Of a stretch of 64,000 bases of DNA, positions 1-11,773 are shown in pieces. Origin of the DNA: Lineolata rhizophorae. Taxonomy: Eukaryota; Ascomycota; Dothideomycetes; Lineolatales; Lineolataceae. Position 1 is the stretch's first letter, and every line of letters begins with the position of its first letter. The notes under the pieces are model-generated. The model saw only the letters and a program-made list of their open reading frames with translations. It was not told the DNA's origin and ran no database searches. The stretch lies in contig MU001679.1 of NCBI GenBank assembly GCA_010093515.1, positions 65,498-129,497 of the forward strand, given 5' to 3'. Made by a program: the position numbers and the translations under genes.

Positions 1-540
1 TCTTGGCTTTTTTTGTTTCTTTTTGTGTGTGTGTTTTATTATGTTCCTTCTTCCATTCTTCCCCATTTCCGGAATCTGGGCGGGCTGTTGGCGGAGACGT
101 GCAGTCTTCGCCGGATAAGTCATTTTGCACACGATGAGGCTTGAAGCTTTTTCGGCGGGTGTTGCTATGAATGCCTGTCCGCTTTCGAAGGGCTAGGCTT
201 CTGGAGCTTTGGGAGGCGCGGATGGGAGGAAGGGGGGAGGGGGGGGCGCGCTCTCGCCTGGATTTGAGAGCATTCTGTACTTTTAGAACTTTTAAGATAC
301 CTTCTAGTCGGCCTTCACATTTCAATTCACTTTGTTCAGAATCACTTGGACGATGCGTTCGAAAAGTCTGCTGAAGTCGTTGACGACAGGACTCAATTGC
401 TGTGCCCGTGGCGTGCGCAAATGACCTAGGTAGGCTAAAAGAACTGGGATTGAACTCCCAATCCAGTGTGTCCATTCTCACTTCCAAATCCCCCTTTCCC
501 ACGCGGGGGCCAGCCGTCTCCGCTCTCCCTCCTCACTCAC
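1..540. other. Left-edge stretch without a recognisable gene
   Basis: The stretch begins with a T/G-rich tract (about 1-50) and short GC-rich runs. Open frames here are short and resemble no family I know. It probably contains the 3' untranslated region of the minus-strand gene that ends at 541. A tRNA-like T-arm near 430-450 was examined and rejected. Confidence 0.5.
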
Positions 541-933
541 TCACGCGCCGCCCTCCCTCTTCGCGTACTCGTCCTCCATGCGCGCCCTGTACTCCCGTCC
601 GGCCTCATCCCCCTCCTCGTCCCCCACGTCCTCGATCCTCGCGCTCTCGAAGCGCTGCCCGTCCGACTCGGGCAGCCGGTTGCCGGCGGCGCCGACGGGG
701 ATCTCGCGCCCGGACGCGTCGTACGCGCGCGTCTCCTGCAGGGCGGGCTCGCCGAGGGTCTGGGTGGTGACCTGGCGGACGGTGCCGGCGGGGTCGGAGC
801 GGGTGGTGATCTTGTGGGCGCGGCCGGCCGAGGCGGTGTGCGGGGAGGAGGACGACGAGTCGGAGACGGTGGACGAGGAGGCGGTGAAGGATGTGCTGAA
901 GGAGGAGGAGTAGGTCGAGGCGTTGCGGGACAT
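541..933 (-). CDS. Small Ser-rich hypothetical protein (130 aa)
   Basis: This is a single uninterrupted frame from an ATG at 933 to a TGA at 541. The N-terminal 35 residues are dominated by Ser and Thr. The middle is polar, with a TTRSDPAGTVRQVTTQT segment. The C-terminal third is acidic then charged (RIEDVGDEEGDE, then REYRARMEDEYAKRE). No signal peptide, membrane span or catalytic motif is visible. The layout (Ser-rich start, Thr-rich core, RIEDV-like acidic tail) matches my impression of a short uncharacterised protein family common in Sordariomycetes, but I cannot assign a function. The gene has no intron, and the next gene upstream (YKT6) lies about 1.9 kb away on the same strand. That the frame is real is inferred from its biased composition and length. 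Confidence 0.55.
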   Translation of the reverse strand: MSRNASTYSSSFSTSFTASSSTVSDSSSSSPHTASAGRAHKITTRSDPAGTVRQVTTQTLGEPALQETRAYDASGREIPVGAAGNRLPESDGQRFESARIEDVGDEEGDEAGREYRARMEDEYAKREGGA

Positions 934-2831
934 GGTGGTTGCGCGGGGTTTGGTTGTTGGGCTGGGTGGAGGTGGGGTTTGGATTGGAGGAGAGGTTCTT
1001 GGGTTGGTGTGGTTCGCTGTGGTGTGTTCGATTGCGGGTTGAGGTAGGAATGAGTGGGTGGGGAGGAAATGGTGGTGCTGGGGATTTATTTGCGTGGGAG
1101 TGGCAATGCGGTGATTGACTTGTTACGGCATATGACGTAACGGGGCCCGTGAGCATCGTACAGCGTGCAAGGTTCGCGCAAGTTCTTGATTCCCACAACA
1201 GAGAATCTAGTGTAAAATGAGTTATTGGCCTTTCGCAATATTTACTTAGAGCATTGGATTGTTCTGTGCTTCTTTATTCTTTCATCGTGTGGTGTATTTG
1301 ATATTTCCGTGTTCTGGTGCCAAGAAACTATCCAGCCAATCACATCACTGGCTTGAATGCCTAGGAAGTGGACCCGGAGAGCAACATTCGTCGCACACTA
1401 ACAACGCAAACAACACACGCACACCGACTGCAAAGCAAAGAAAAGAGGAGCAAAGAACAAAAAACACAGTTTAGTTTGGAACACACCGGTCGAGCTTCGT
1501 TTCCACCTTCCCTTCGGTAGCTGAAGCGTGCAAGTGGCATTGCGTGGCCCAGACCTGCGCCGTCTCAGCGCCGCCTCACCAGCGGGAGGAGTGCAGCTGC
1601 ATGCGAGCGCCACCGGGATGCGCCGTGGTTCGCATGTCCAGGCCGCCTCAAAGGTATGCAGGACGTTGATGTAGAAGTAGAAATGCTCGGTAAGGCTGAC
1701 CAAAGATGGACCGTGGCGGTGGGTTTGCGGAAAGCGAGGACTCTCTTCGGGTACTTGAATTGAAAGTGAGAGCATACTTGGGAGTGCTGAACCTGTTGGC
1801 CTATTTTGAAACAGCGCCATAGAGTATAAATCGCAAAAACAACGCACCCTATAGAGCGCAAGCTCGAGTCTAGACCCGCCACCTTACACAACATCGCAAA
1901 CGCTCGCATCGAAGGTCAAAAATCCCTAGTGGCCTTCCCAGAGACCGATAGATGCACAGGTGCAGCAAGCGTCGTTACTGTGTAGACCCAGCAACCCGTC
2001 CCACGAACACCGCAAGCCATCCATGCTCGGATCCACCCGAACCCTTCCCGCCCCAAGCTCCACCAGTACGTAAACCCCTACCGGTGTCCGAGTCACGCCC
2101 GTCCAAGCGCCCAGACGCTGGAGCTGCAACCCTGCGATTGCGGGGAAGCTGTTTGAGATGCGGGAGCTGTGCCGCCTCCCCTGCCCGAGTCAACAGGCCT
2201 GTTCCACGAGGGGAAATTCTCCGACAGCTGGAACCCAGACAGGGGGGAGGGGGTAGGGGAAGAGCGCCACGTTGAGTCGAAGGGCGAGAACGCGGGTGGG
2301 TGGGACTGTGGCGTTCGGAGGAGAAAAGCTTGGCGTTTGACAATTTGAGAATGCGCTTTGACGCCTTATAGACTTATAGTGCGGGTTCTTCTATAGCTTT
2401 CTCCCGGGCGGAACTGACTGTAAGGCGGAAGTACCGCCGCTGGCTTTACGAATGTTCCGAGTCAAAGATTTCGACATCCCCTCTTTAAGGCTGATGTTCG
2501 ACTTGACTCGATGGACCGTCTCTACATCCAGCGTTCCATTGCCAGCCTTGGCAGCGGAATATTTGTCAGTGCATTCAGGAAGTCTTTGAGTCAGTTAATA
2601 TATGCGGACAATATAACAAGCGCGACAAAGAACTTCTGTTGAAACTAGCCAATAAAGCCCGGCTCAATTATACCTCAAGCTCTTGGCGACAGTACACCGC
2701 TTATATCACAAGACCAACAGAAGAGTGCAAAGGCAGGTCTTGGACTGGAACGCACACGTGACTTCATGACTATTAGAGTAGTTACGGGAAGCATCGAAGA
2801 ATAAACCAGAAGACGCCCAATCTACCCTCGC
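934..2831. other. Intergenic region between the Ser-rich protein and YKT6
   Basis: About 1.9 kb with several short overlapping frames on both strands (for example 1565-1909 minus and 1952-2275 plus). None has recognisable motifs or supporting splice structure. The part near 934-1200 is probably promoter and 5' UTR of the minus-strand Ser-rich gene. The part near 2600-2831 should include the YKT6 3' UTR. I see no RNA gene. Confidence 0.5.
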
Positions 2832-3834
2832 TTACATGACAATACAGCATGAGTTCTGTTTCTTGGCCTAGAAGTCGCATATACGTTAGCCAATCAAACA
2901 CCATATCTCATCTAACCCGAGCTACGGAGGCAGAATACGACCAGCCACGGCAAAAGTCCGAACGTACCTGCGTGTAGAACATCTTGCTCTGCGCACTCAA
3001 GCCGTCACTCTTGGCCACCAAGCTATCAATCTTCTCGCCGCGCTCCAGCACGCTCTCGATGGTCTTGTGCAGCACGATCTTGGTCTCGTCGAGCTCCTTC
3101 TGGATCTTCATGATGGAGTCGGCCTGCTGCGGGTCCTGGTACTTCTGGATGTATTCCTCGAGCGCCTTCTCCTGCTTGACCTTCTGCGCCTCAGTCATGT
3201 TGAAGTTGGACGACGGCGGCACCGCCGAAAGGAACTCGTCGACCACCTTGGAGAGCAGCTGGTGGGCGACGAGGGCGGGGTACTCATGGTCGGTGATGAG
3301 GATGCCGGCGATGCCTTCGCTGCGGCCGTAGGCGTGGAAAGTGTACGCTGAACGAGGCGGTAAGCATGGGGTCAGTCTGGTTCGTCCTCGGGACGTTGAT
3401 AGGATGGTCTAAGCGGTTCCGTACACTGTTCCTCGACATCCTGCCTTTGTCCGCGCTGCGTCCGCTCCGCAACCGTCTTGCTGAACAGCGACATGAACTC
3501 GCTCACGCTGCACACCGCGGATTAGCCTCGTTCAAACCCTCAGTCCTGCCACATTTGCATCCACGCCTTCACCAGTAGCTCCCACGAAGACCAAGCTCGA
3601 AGAGCTCGTCAGGGGTTCCCGACGTACCTGGTCCGCGTGAACCGCGAGTAGCTGCTCAGCTCCCGGGCAGCGCACAGCTCCACCGCAGGCTTCGTCTCGT
3701 TCTTGAGTACCTGTTTCCTCCCGGTTGCACATCCATCAAGTCAGCCAGCGTGCTCGAAATCCGAGGCGGAAGGGCAGCACGTGCGGAGCAAGTTCGTCGG
3801 CGGGGGCGCTTACGCCGATGTAGAGGATCTTCAT
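2832..3834 (-). CDS. YKT6: R-SNARE YKT6, five exons, 200 aa
   Basis: YKT6 is a lipid-anchored R-SNARE acting in ER-Golgi, intra-Golgi, vacuolar and autophagosome fusion. Exons on the minus strand are 3834-3814, 3710-3628, 3507-3425, 3347-2968 and 2867-2832. They join in frame to 603 nt, the usual length of the family. The protein starts MKILYIGVLKNE, as in the longin domain (about residues 1-120, including TDHEYPALVAHQLLSKVVDE). The SNARE coiled coil follows (about 135-190), with the zero-layer Arg in VLERGEKID. The last exon encodes AKKQNSCCIVM, that is the double-Cys CAAX-type tail that is palmitoylated and farnesylated in the family. The first exon is only 21 nt and would be missed by simple ORF calling. 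Donors are GTAAGC, GTACGT, GTACGG and GTACGT. The gene is divergent from SLH1 across 624 bp. Family assignment and exon chain are close to certain. Confidence 0.95.
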
Positions 3835-4458
3835 GGTGGCGGCGGGGGGTTTGCGGATCGGGGCGTTTAGAAACTCGTGAGAGCGGAAGAAGCGTGCGTG
3901 AAGGAGCGTGGTGTATGCGGTTTGAAAAAGCGCTCAAAATGGGTGCCTGACCGCGGCGGTGTCGGTGGGTTGGAGAGGTGCAACGGACGCTGCGGAGCTT
4001 GTCGTAGGCGGCGTCCCGCCTCCATGTGGCTGAGCGCCAAGGGTCGGCTGCGCAGCGCCCATGCCTGAAACTTGTCTCTAACGGATTTTGGGAATCGGTC
4101 GCTGAATGCGACCGTTTTGACAGTTCGCAGTTGCTATGAGCTTTACGACGTGTTAAAATCATTTCGCCTGGAGCAAATCCAGTAAATATTTGGCATTCTA
4201 CTGCTCATTCACAATACTAGCGAGTACGGGTCCGCTCGTAATTGTCGTATTTATACCTAATATGGCTAGCGTTATTGATGTTAGCGTGGCCGTCATGGAA
4301 ATTTAACCGATGAGTCCCACGCCACCATCGGCGTGGCCACGACAACTTTGGGCAGTTTTCTGTGCTTTTGCGGCGATCCCGATTTATTCTACTGGGTATA
4401 TCCTGCGAAGGGGCTGTGTTTCAGTCTCGTCAAGTGTCTAAGAAAGAAAGAACCCAAA
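3835..4458. promoter_or_regulatory. Shared intergenic promoter of YKT6 and SLH1
   Basis: These 624 bp separate two divergently transcribed housekeeping genes and must carry both promoters. The half near YKT6 is GC-rich and the half near 4180-4300 is AT-rich. I see no unambiguous TATA box or known operator. An open frame continues upstream of the SLH1 ATG to a GTG at 4333, but fungal initiation at the ATG at 4459 (preceded by CAAA) is much more likely. Confidence 0.6.
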
Positions 4459-7400
4459 ATGGCCCCCTCAGTAGACACCCAAACCGCCGAGTCGGAATGG
4501 CTCGCCCAAGTCACAGCCATGCGCGAGGCCATCGCTTCACTCAATCTGCCAAAGCAAGACGGACTGACTGTTCCATACGGCTCAGATCTAGACCTCGATG
4601 CAGATGAGGAATCTGAGGAGCTGTCGCTAGAAGACAGCGGCTCGGACGAAATCTGGGACCTGATCCAGGATGACTGGGGCGACGAAGAGGAGCTTTACAG
4701 CAGCGACCAACCCGATTCCGGCACAGATGGCGCGGCTAGTCGGGAAGGCTTCTCTGCAGAGCCGAAGGACTACGGACGGGAGTGGCTGGGCGAGCAGTGT
4801 AAGAGGGTTGCACGGGCTGGGTCCGGGCTCGACGCGGAAGCACTTCGAGACCAGATTCTCGCTATTTTGGGCTCTGATAGCAGAAGTTTGTCTCCAGGAA
4901 TGGCGTAAGAATGATTTTGAGGTCTGTTCAGAACTGACTTTGTTGCAGACGAAGAACTGCAAATGATGCTTGCCGACATCCTGGGTTTCGAGGAGCTCGA
5001 TCTCGTGACTGAACTAATCAGCCACAGACATGGGATTGTGAATTCTTCTCATTCGATATCTGGAAACGATTTCTCAGCTTTTGGTAACCTCCAAACTCGC
5101 CAGGAGAGAGAGGAAGCGCTTCGGCGACAGGACTACGAGCATAAACATGCTGCGCTTGGCCCTAGTATGAGCCGTACTGGGCCTCAATATCCCCATGTGT
5201 ACAGAGCCCATGATGCGGGTAATACACTTTCTGCCCACGGACGTAAATATGCGCTTCCTCTCGGCAGCGAGCGTACGGACCATCAAGTAATTTTACACCA
5301 CTTCTTTTCCACCTTTCTCAGGGAGCTAACAGACCAATCTTCCAGTTATACGAGGAATACGCCATTCCGGCAACCAAAGTTGGCACTGTGGGTGCAAACC
5401 AGAAACTTGTGGCAATTGCGGAGCTGGACGGCCTTTGCCAGCAAACTTTCAAGGGCTATAAGGCCTTAAACAGAATGCAGAGTCTCGTATTTCCAGTAGC
5501 GTACAAGACAAGCGAAAACATGCTCATCTGTGCACCGACTGGTGCTGTATGACTCTCAATCCTACATCTTTTCCTTCGATCGATTCTAACTTCCGTGCAG
5601 GGTAAAACCGACGCTGCAATGTTGACCATCCTCAATACTATTGCCAAATATACCCTTCCCAACCCGGTCGAGGAGCCGGATGCAACCGACTTTGCAGTGC
5701 AGACAGATGACTTCAAGATCGTCTACGTAGCTCCGATGAAGGCACTGGCTGCTGAAGTCACCGAGAAGCTGGGCAAGCGTCTTGCATGGCTTGGGGTCCA
5801 GGCTCGCGAATTGACTGGCGACATGCACCTGACTAAAAAGGAAATTGCGGCGACGCAGATAATCGTAACTACGCCGGAAAAATGGGACGTCGTCACACGC
5901 AAGAGCACGGGAGATACGGAACTAGTACAGAAAGTGCGTTTGTTGATCATTGACGAAGTACATATGCTTCACGACGGGCGCGGTGCGGTCCTAGAGTCGC
6001 TCGTCGCGCGCACAGAGCGACAAGTTGAGAGCACGCAGTCGCTAATCCGAATTGTCGGGCTCTCGGCCACGCTCCCAAACTTCATCGACGTTGCGGATTT
6101 CCTTAAGGTAAACCGCATGGCCGGCCTTTTTTACTTCGATCAGTCCTTCCGCCCTGTACCGTTGGAACAGCACTTCGTAGGTGTCAAGGGGAAACCGGGA
6201 AGTGCCAAGTCGAGAGAGAACCTCGAATCGGTAGCGTTTGAAAAGGTACAGGATATGCTCCAGCAGGGCCACCAGGTCATGGTGTTTGTGCACTCGCGGA
6301 AGGACACTCTCAAAACGGCGCGTAACCTGTGGGAGAAAGCCGCGGAGAACCAAGCTACCGATCTCTTCGATCCAACTGGCCACCCTAGGTTTGACGTTGC
6401 AACTCGAGACATGAAAAGCTCACGAAGCAGGGAATTGAGGGAGTTGCTCCCCAAAGGGATGGGAACTCACCATGCTGGTATGCCTCGGTCAGATCGCAAC
6501 TTGATCGAGCGTCTCTTCGCCGACGGCATTCTTAAAGTACTTTGCTGCACTGCTACATTGGCGTGGGGGGTCAATTTGCCCGCCGCGGCGGTTGTTATCA
6601 AAGGCACACAGCTCTACAGTGCTCAGGAGGGCAAGTTTGTCGACCTCGGTATTCTTGATGTGATGCAGATCTTCGGTCGTGCCGGTCGGCCTCAGTTCCA
6701 GGACACCGGTACTGGTTTTATTCTGACAACAGAGGATAAAGTCCAGCATTACCTTTCTGCGGTCACTCAGCAGCATCCGATCGAGTCAAGCTTCTCCAAG
6801 AGTCTTGTTGATAACTTGAATGCGGAGATTGCGCTTGGAACTGTTACTTCGGTTCCGGAGGCCGTCCAGTGGCTCGGATACTCCTACTTGTTCGTCCGCA
6901 TGAAGCAGAGTCCGCGAACGTACGGGATTGAGTGGGCCGAAATACGCGACGACCCGGAACTCGTTCTGCGGCGCAGAAAACTCATCATCGACGCTGCGCG
7001 TGTGCTCCAACTCAGCCAAATGATCATCTTTAATGAACGAACTGAGGAGCTACGGGCCAAGGATGTGGGTCGAATCGCTAGCCAGTACTACGTCCAGCAG
7101 AACAGCATCGAGATTTTCAACGCCGAGATGAAAGAGCAGGCATCGGAGGCAGATATTCTCAAGATGATAAGCATGAGTGGTGAGTTCAACAACATCCAGA
7201 GTCGCGACAGTGAAGAGAAGGAGCTCTCGAGATTGCTCGAGGACGATTACTCTGTGCCCTGCGATGTTTATGGCGGAGTCGGGACCGCGCGCTCGAAGAC
7301 GAATATTCTGCTACAATCTTATATCTCCCGGGCTCGGCTTGAAGATTACACTCTAGTGTCCGACACAGCTTATGTTGCTCAGAACGCTGCAAGAATCTGC

Positions 7401-10400
7401 CGTGCGCTTTTCATGATCGCGCTCAACCGGCGGTGGGGCTACCAGTGCCAAGTTCTATTATCCATGTGCAAGTCGATCGAGAAGCAGATCTGGCCATTCC
7501 AGCATCCATTTCACCAGTTTGACTTGCCTCAACCAATTCTAAGGAACCTCGACGACAAGGGTTCAATCGCCTCTATTGAAGCACTAAGGGATATGGAACC
7601 GGCCGAAATTGGCCATCTGGTTCACAACAACAGGATGGGAAATACGTTGTCAAAGCTTCTCGACAACTTTCCCACTCTAAGTGTTGATGCCGAGATTGCT
7701 CCGCTCAATCGCGAAGTTCTACGTATTCGGTTGTACATTACAGCGGACTTCAAGTGGAACGATCGACATCATGGCACTTCGGAGTCGTACTGGATCTGGG
7801 TCGAGAACTCCGACACGTCCGAAATTTACCATCATGAATTCTTCTTGTTGACCAGAAAGAGACTCTACGACGACCATGAATTGAATTTTACCATTCCAAT
7901 GGCGGAGCCTCTACCGTCTCAAATCTACGTTCGCGCCGTGTCAGATCGGTGGCTTGGAGCTGAAACTGTGACTCCGGTTTCATTCCAACATCTCATTCGC
8001 CCCGACACTGAGAGCGTGTATACGAATTTGTTAGATCTCCAACCGCTTCCCGTAACGGCTCTGAAGAATCCGCTTCTTGAGGACATCTACAGGCAGCGCT
8101 TTGAATATTTCAACCCCATGCAGACACAGATATTCCATTGTCTGTATCACACCGCTGCCAACGTTTTGCTTGGTTCTCCAACAGGAAGTGGCAAGACAGT
8201 GGCTGCAGAGTTGGCCATGTGGTGGGCGTTTCGCGAGCATCCCGGATCCAAAGTCGTGTACATTGCGCCTATGAAAGCCCTTGTCCGAGAGCGGGTTTTA
8301 GATTGGGGAAAGCGCTTGACTGCACCAATGGGACTAAAGCTGGTCGAACTGACCGGAGACAATACTCCGGACACGCGGACTATCAGAGACGCAGACATTA
8401 TCATCACTACGCCGGAGAAGTGGGATGGCATCAGCCGTAGCTGGCAGACCCGCGACTATGTCCGCAAGGTCAGCCTCGTCATCATTGACGAAATCCATCT
8501 CCTTGGAGGTGACCGTGGTCCTATTCTGGAGATCATTGTCTCGCGTATGAATTACATTGCCTCTCAGAAGAAAGGCTCCGTGCGACTTCTTGGGATGTCA
8601 ACCGCTTGTGCCAATGCCATGGACTTAGCCAACTGGCTTGGCGTCAAGGAAGGCCTGTTCAACTTCAGGCACTCGGTGCGTCCCGTGCCGTTAGACATTT
8701 ACATCGACAGCTTCCCGGACCAGCGAGGGTTCTGTCCGCTGATGCAGTCGATGAATCGACCTACATTCCTGGCTATTAAGTCAGACTCACCCGATAAGCC
8801 CGCTATTGTCTTCGTGCCATCTCGTCGACAGACTCGCTTGACTGCAAGAGATCTGATCAATTACTGCGGCATGGAGGACAATCCGCGGCGATTTGTGCGC
8901 ATGTCTGAGGATGACTTGGCATTGAATTTGTCGCGGGTTAAGGATGATGCGCTAAGGGAATCGCTGAGTTTTGGTATCGGTTTGCACCATGCAGGTCTTG
9001 TCGAGTCTGATCGTCAGCTAGCTGAGGAGCTGTTCGCAAACAATCAGATCCAAGTTCTGGTCGCTACCAGTACATTGGCCTGGGGAGTGAACTTGCCCGC
9101 TCACTTGGTCGTAGTCAAGGGCACTCAGTACTTCGACGCCAAGATCGAAGGATATAAGGACATGGATCTCACAGACGTCCTTCAGATGCTTGGCCGAGCT
9201 GGTCGGCCACAGTTCGATTCGTCCGCCGTTGCCCGCATCTTCACCAAGGATTCGAAAAAGGCTTTCTATAAGCACTTCCTCCACACCGGCTTCCCGGTTG
9301 AATCTTCACTGCACACTGTTCTAGACAATCATCTGGGAGCTGAAATCTCTGCTGGAACAATTGGAACAAAGCAGGATGCTCTTGACTACTTGACCTGGAC
9401 TTTCTTCTTTCGACGGCTACACAAAAACCCTTCGTACTATGGCCTGGAGATCTCTGCCGAGGAACATAACACAATGGCAGCGCAGCAGCTCGCAAATGAC
9501 TACATGGTCGAGTTGGTCGACAGAGCGGTTGACGAGCTTGCCCAGTCCAGCTGCGCCCTCGTCCACTCCAACGGCGATGTAGAACCTACTCCTCTCGGCA
9601 AAATAATGAGCTACTACTATCTCTCGCATAAGACGGTACGGCACGTTGTGAGCCGCGCCGAATCGGGCGCTTCCCTTGCCGACGCCCTAGCTTTAATGTG
9701 CCGCGCGACAGAATATGACGAACTGCCAGTACGACACAACGAGGACCTGGTCAATGCGGAGCTGGCGACAGCCCTGCCGCTAGCGGCTGACGCAGTCACC
9801 CTAGGCGCGCCGCTTCCCATGTGGGATCCGCACGTCAAGGCATTCCTTCTATTACAAGCGCACTTCTCCCGCATCGACCTACCCATCTCGGACTACGTCG
9901 GCGACCAGACGAGCGTGCTCGACCAAGCTGTGCGCATCATCCAGGCATCCATCGACATCCTCACCGAACTGGGCCACGCCGACTCCGCGCTCATGATGAT
10001 CACGCTGCTCCAGTGCGTCAAGTCGGCCAGGTGGCCCGAGGACGGACCTCTGGCCGTGTTCCCGGGCGTGGATGTGGAGGCCGAGGCGCGACGAATCGAG
10101 GACAGTAGGGCGCGGCCGAAAGACCTCGTCGAGACGGCGTCGGCTTCGAGGAAGATCCTCGACGGCGCGGCCGAAGCGGCGGGAGTCCCGACAAGGGACC
10201 GCGACCGCTTCATTCACGCCGCGGCGGCCCTGCCGCGGCTCGACGTCTCCGTCGATGGTGTCTCCGCCGTAGGCTTGACGGTCAATTTGACGCGCTTGAA
10301 TGCGGCGACGATTGTTGGTGGCGGCAACGGCGGCGGCCAGGAGGTGCGCATGTACGCGCCCAGGTTCCCTAAGCCGCAGACGGAGGGATTTTTTGTTATT

Positions 10401-10700
10401 GTTACCGACGCTGCGTCAGGGGACGTGGTGGGGTTGAAGAGAGTGAGTTGGCCGACGGGAAATAGGAGTGGTGGTGGTAGTGGTGGTGGTGGGAGAGGGA
10501 GAGGGAAGGGGCCTGCGGCGGGTGCTGGTGCTGGGAACAGTAGACTTAAGACAAGGACTATGGTGAAGCTACCGCAGAGTGAGAGCGGAAGGAAGCTGAA
10601 TGTCTTGGTTTTGAGTGATGGGTATATTGGGATGAAGTGGAACGTCGATGGTGTGGATGTTCCGGCGGCACCGAGCGGTGGGGATGATGGGAAGAAGTGA
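4459..10700 (+). CDS. SLH1: Ski2-like RNA helicase SLH1 (ASCC3 homologue), four exons, 2021 aa
   Basis: In yeast this helicase is the motor of the ribosome-quality-control trigger complex, which splits collided ribosomes; it acts in the cytoplasm. Exons are 4459-4885, 4949-5286, 5346-5546 and 5601-10700, and they join in frame. The acidic N-terminus is followed by RTGPQYPHVYRAHDAGNTLS, a segment typical of Slh1 rather than Brr2. Cassette 1 has Walker A APTGAGKTD split by the third intron, DEVH, GLSATLPN and FGRAGRPQF. Its Sec63 domain follows. Cassette 2 has SPTGSGKT, DEIH, GRAGRPQF and an unusual motif III (MSTA in place of SAT), then a second Sec63 domain. The C-terminal Sec63 domain contains a Gly/Arg-rich insertion near residues 1935-1960. 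The first donor is the uncommon GTTTGT; the acceptor is TGTTGCAG with an ACTGAC branch site. Length agrees with the family. Confidence 0.94.
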
Positions 10701-11773
10701 TGGGTGTGCCCTCAATTGTGTCTTGTTAGGAATAGCATATTCGCATGGTTGGTAAAAGGTTATATGTTATGGTTCTGCCCGTAGAATAAGTCGTGTGTCC
10801 ATATGATAATTTTGTTCGAATGGTAGAAGTTTTAGTCTCTGACCCAAGACCGGATCCATGGACTACATCAGTATATTAAATATCGCATCCAATTTGAATC
10901 TAAAAGAGTGAGGCCAGAATGTGTTTGTTTCTTTACCCTCACCGTTCTCCACACCTTACGGCGGGTATGGTACGACTTTAGTTGACTTAATACTTTCGGA
11001 TGAAGAAAAGAACTCTAGCGCCTAGATCTTAGGTTCACTACTAAGACTTAAACGAGCTATTCCCTAACGTGAACATCTCCAAGATTTGCTGAATGATTGA
11101 AATCGCATCAGTGTATACAAATGAAAACCGGACAGCCAAAACTAAGTAAATCAGTTGTGTGCTCAATGCAACCATAAGATATACGTTCAACCAATATCTA
11201 ACTAATCCCAACGTATGCTGTACGCCATTTTCCACATTTCCTGGCCACCAATGAGAAGTTGCACAACATGCAAGGCGCGATAAGAGTGGCAGGTACCTAG
11301 CTAAACCGCCTAGCGCGCCGACGGCTCGCACCCGGACGGCCCGCAGCCACAGTGTGGAGGAGCGGGTGCTTATCGCGCCGCATTAGCGCCGTCCGTCCGA
11401 CTAAATCCTGTTGAGTGGCCAATTGCGGATGCACCGGGAATTCCACTCGGGACCCATTTCCGGGCTTGGTGCAACGTGCAGTCATTCGATTTTCTGCACG
11501 GCGGAAAACCTGGATGTTGGGACCAGCGGTTTCCGGGCGAGCAGGGCTCCGATTTCATCACGATTCAGGCGGGCAAAAGGGAAATTCAGTTCGTTTCCTC
11601 TTCGTGATAGACATCTACGCGGGTGATTACGTATGTTTTTCCACGTGAAAATTCGTCAAGGGGCACACAAATCCACTTTTATATACGGCACGTATGACGG
11701 CTCATAGACGGCCATGCCTTGCAAACACCCCCAACCGGTTCCCCAAGAGCAAAAGAGCAGCGCGAAGCCTTCT
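10701..11773. other. Intergenic region between SLH1 and the methyltransferase (convergent)
   Basis: About 1.1 kb between two genes that converge, so it holds both 3' UTRs. It is AT-rich up to about 11250 and then GC-richer. Short frames such as 11297-11485 minus and 11411-11626 plus overlap one another and show no family signature. I see no gene here. Confidence 0.55.

Noticed and set aside
427-455. Possible minus-strand tRNA T-arm
   Set aside because: The stem closes a 6-nt rather than 7-nt loop, and no matching acceptor stem, anticodon arm or D-arm is found at the proper spacing.
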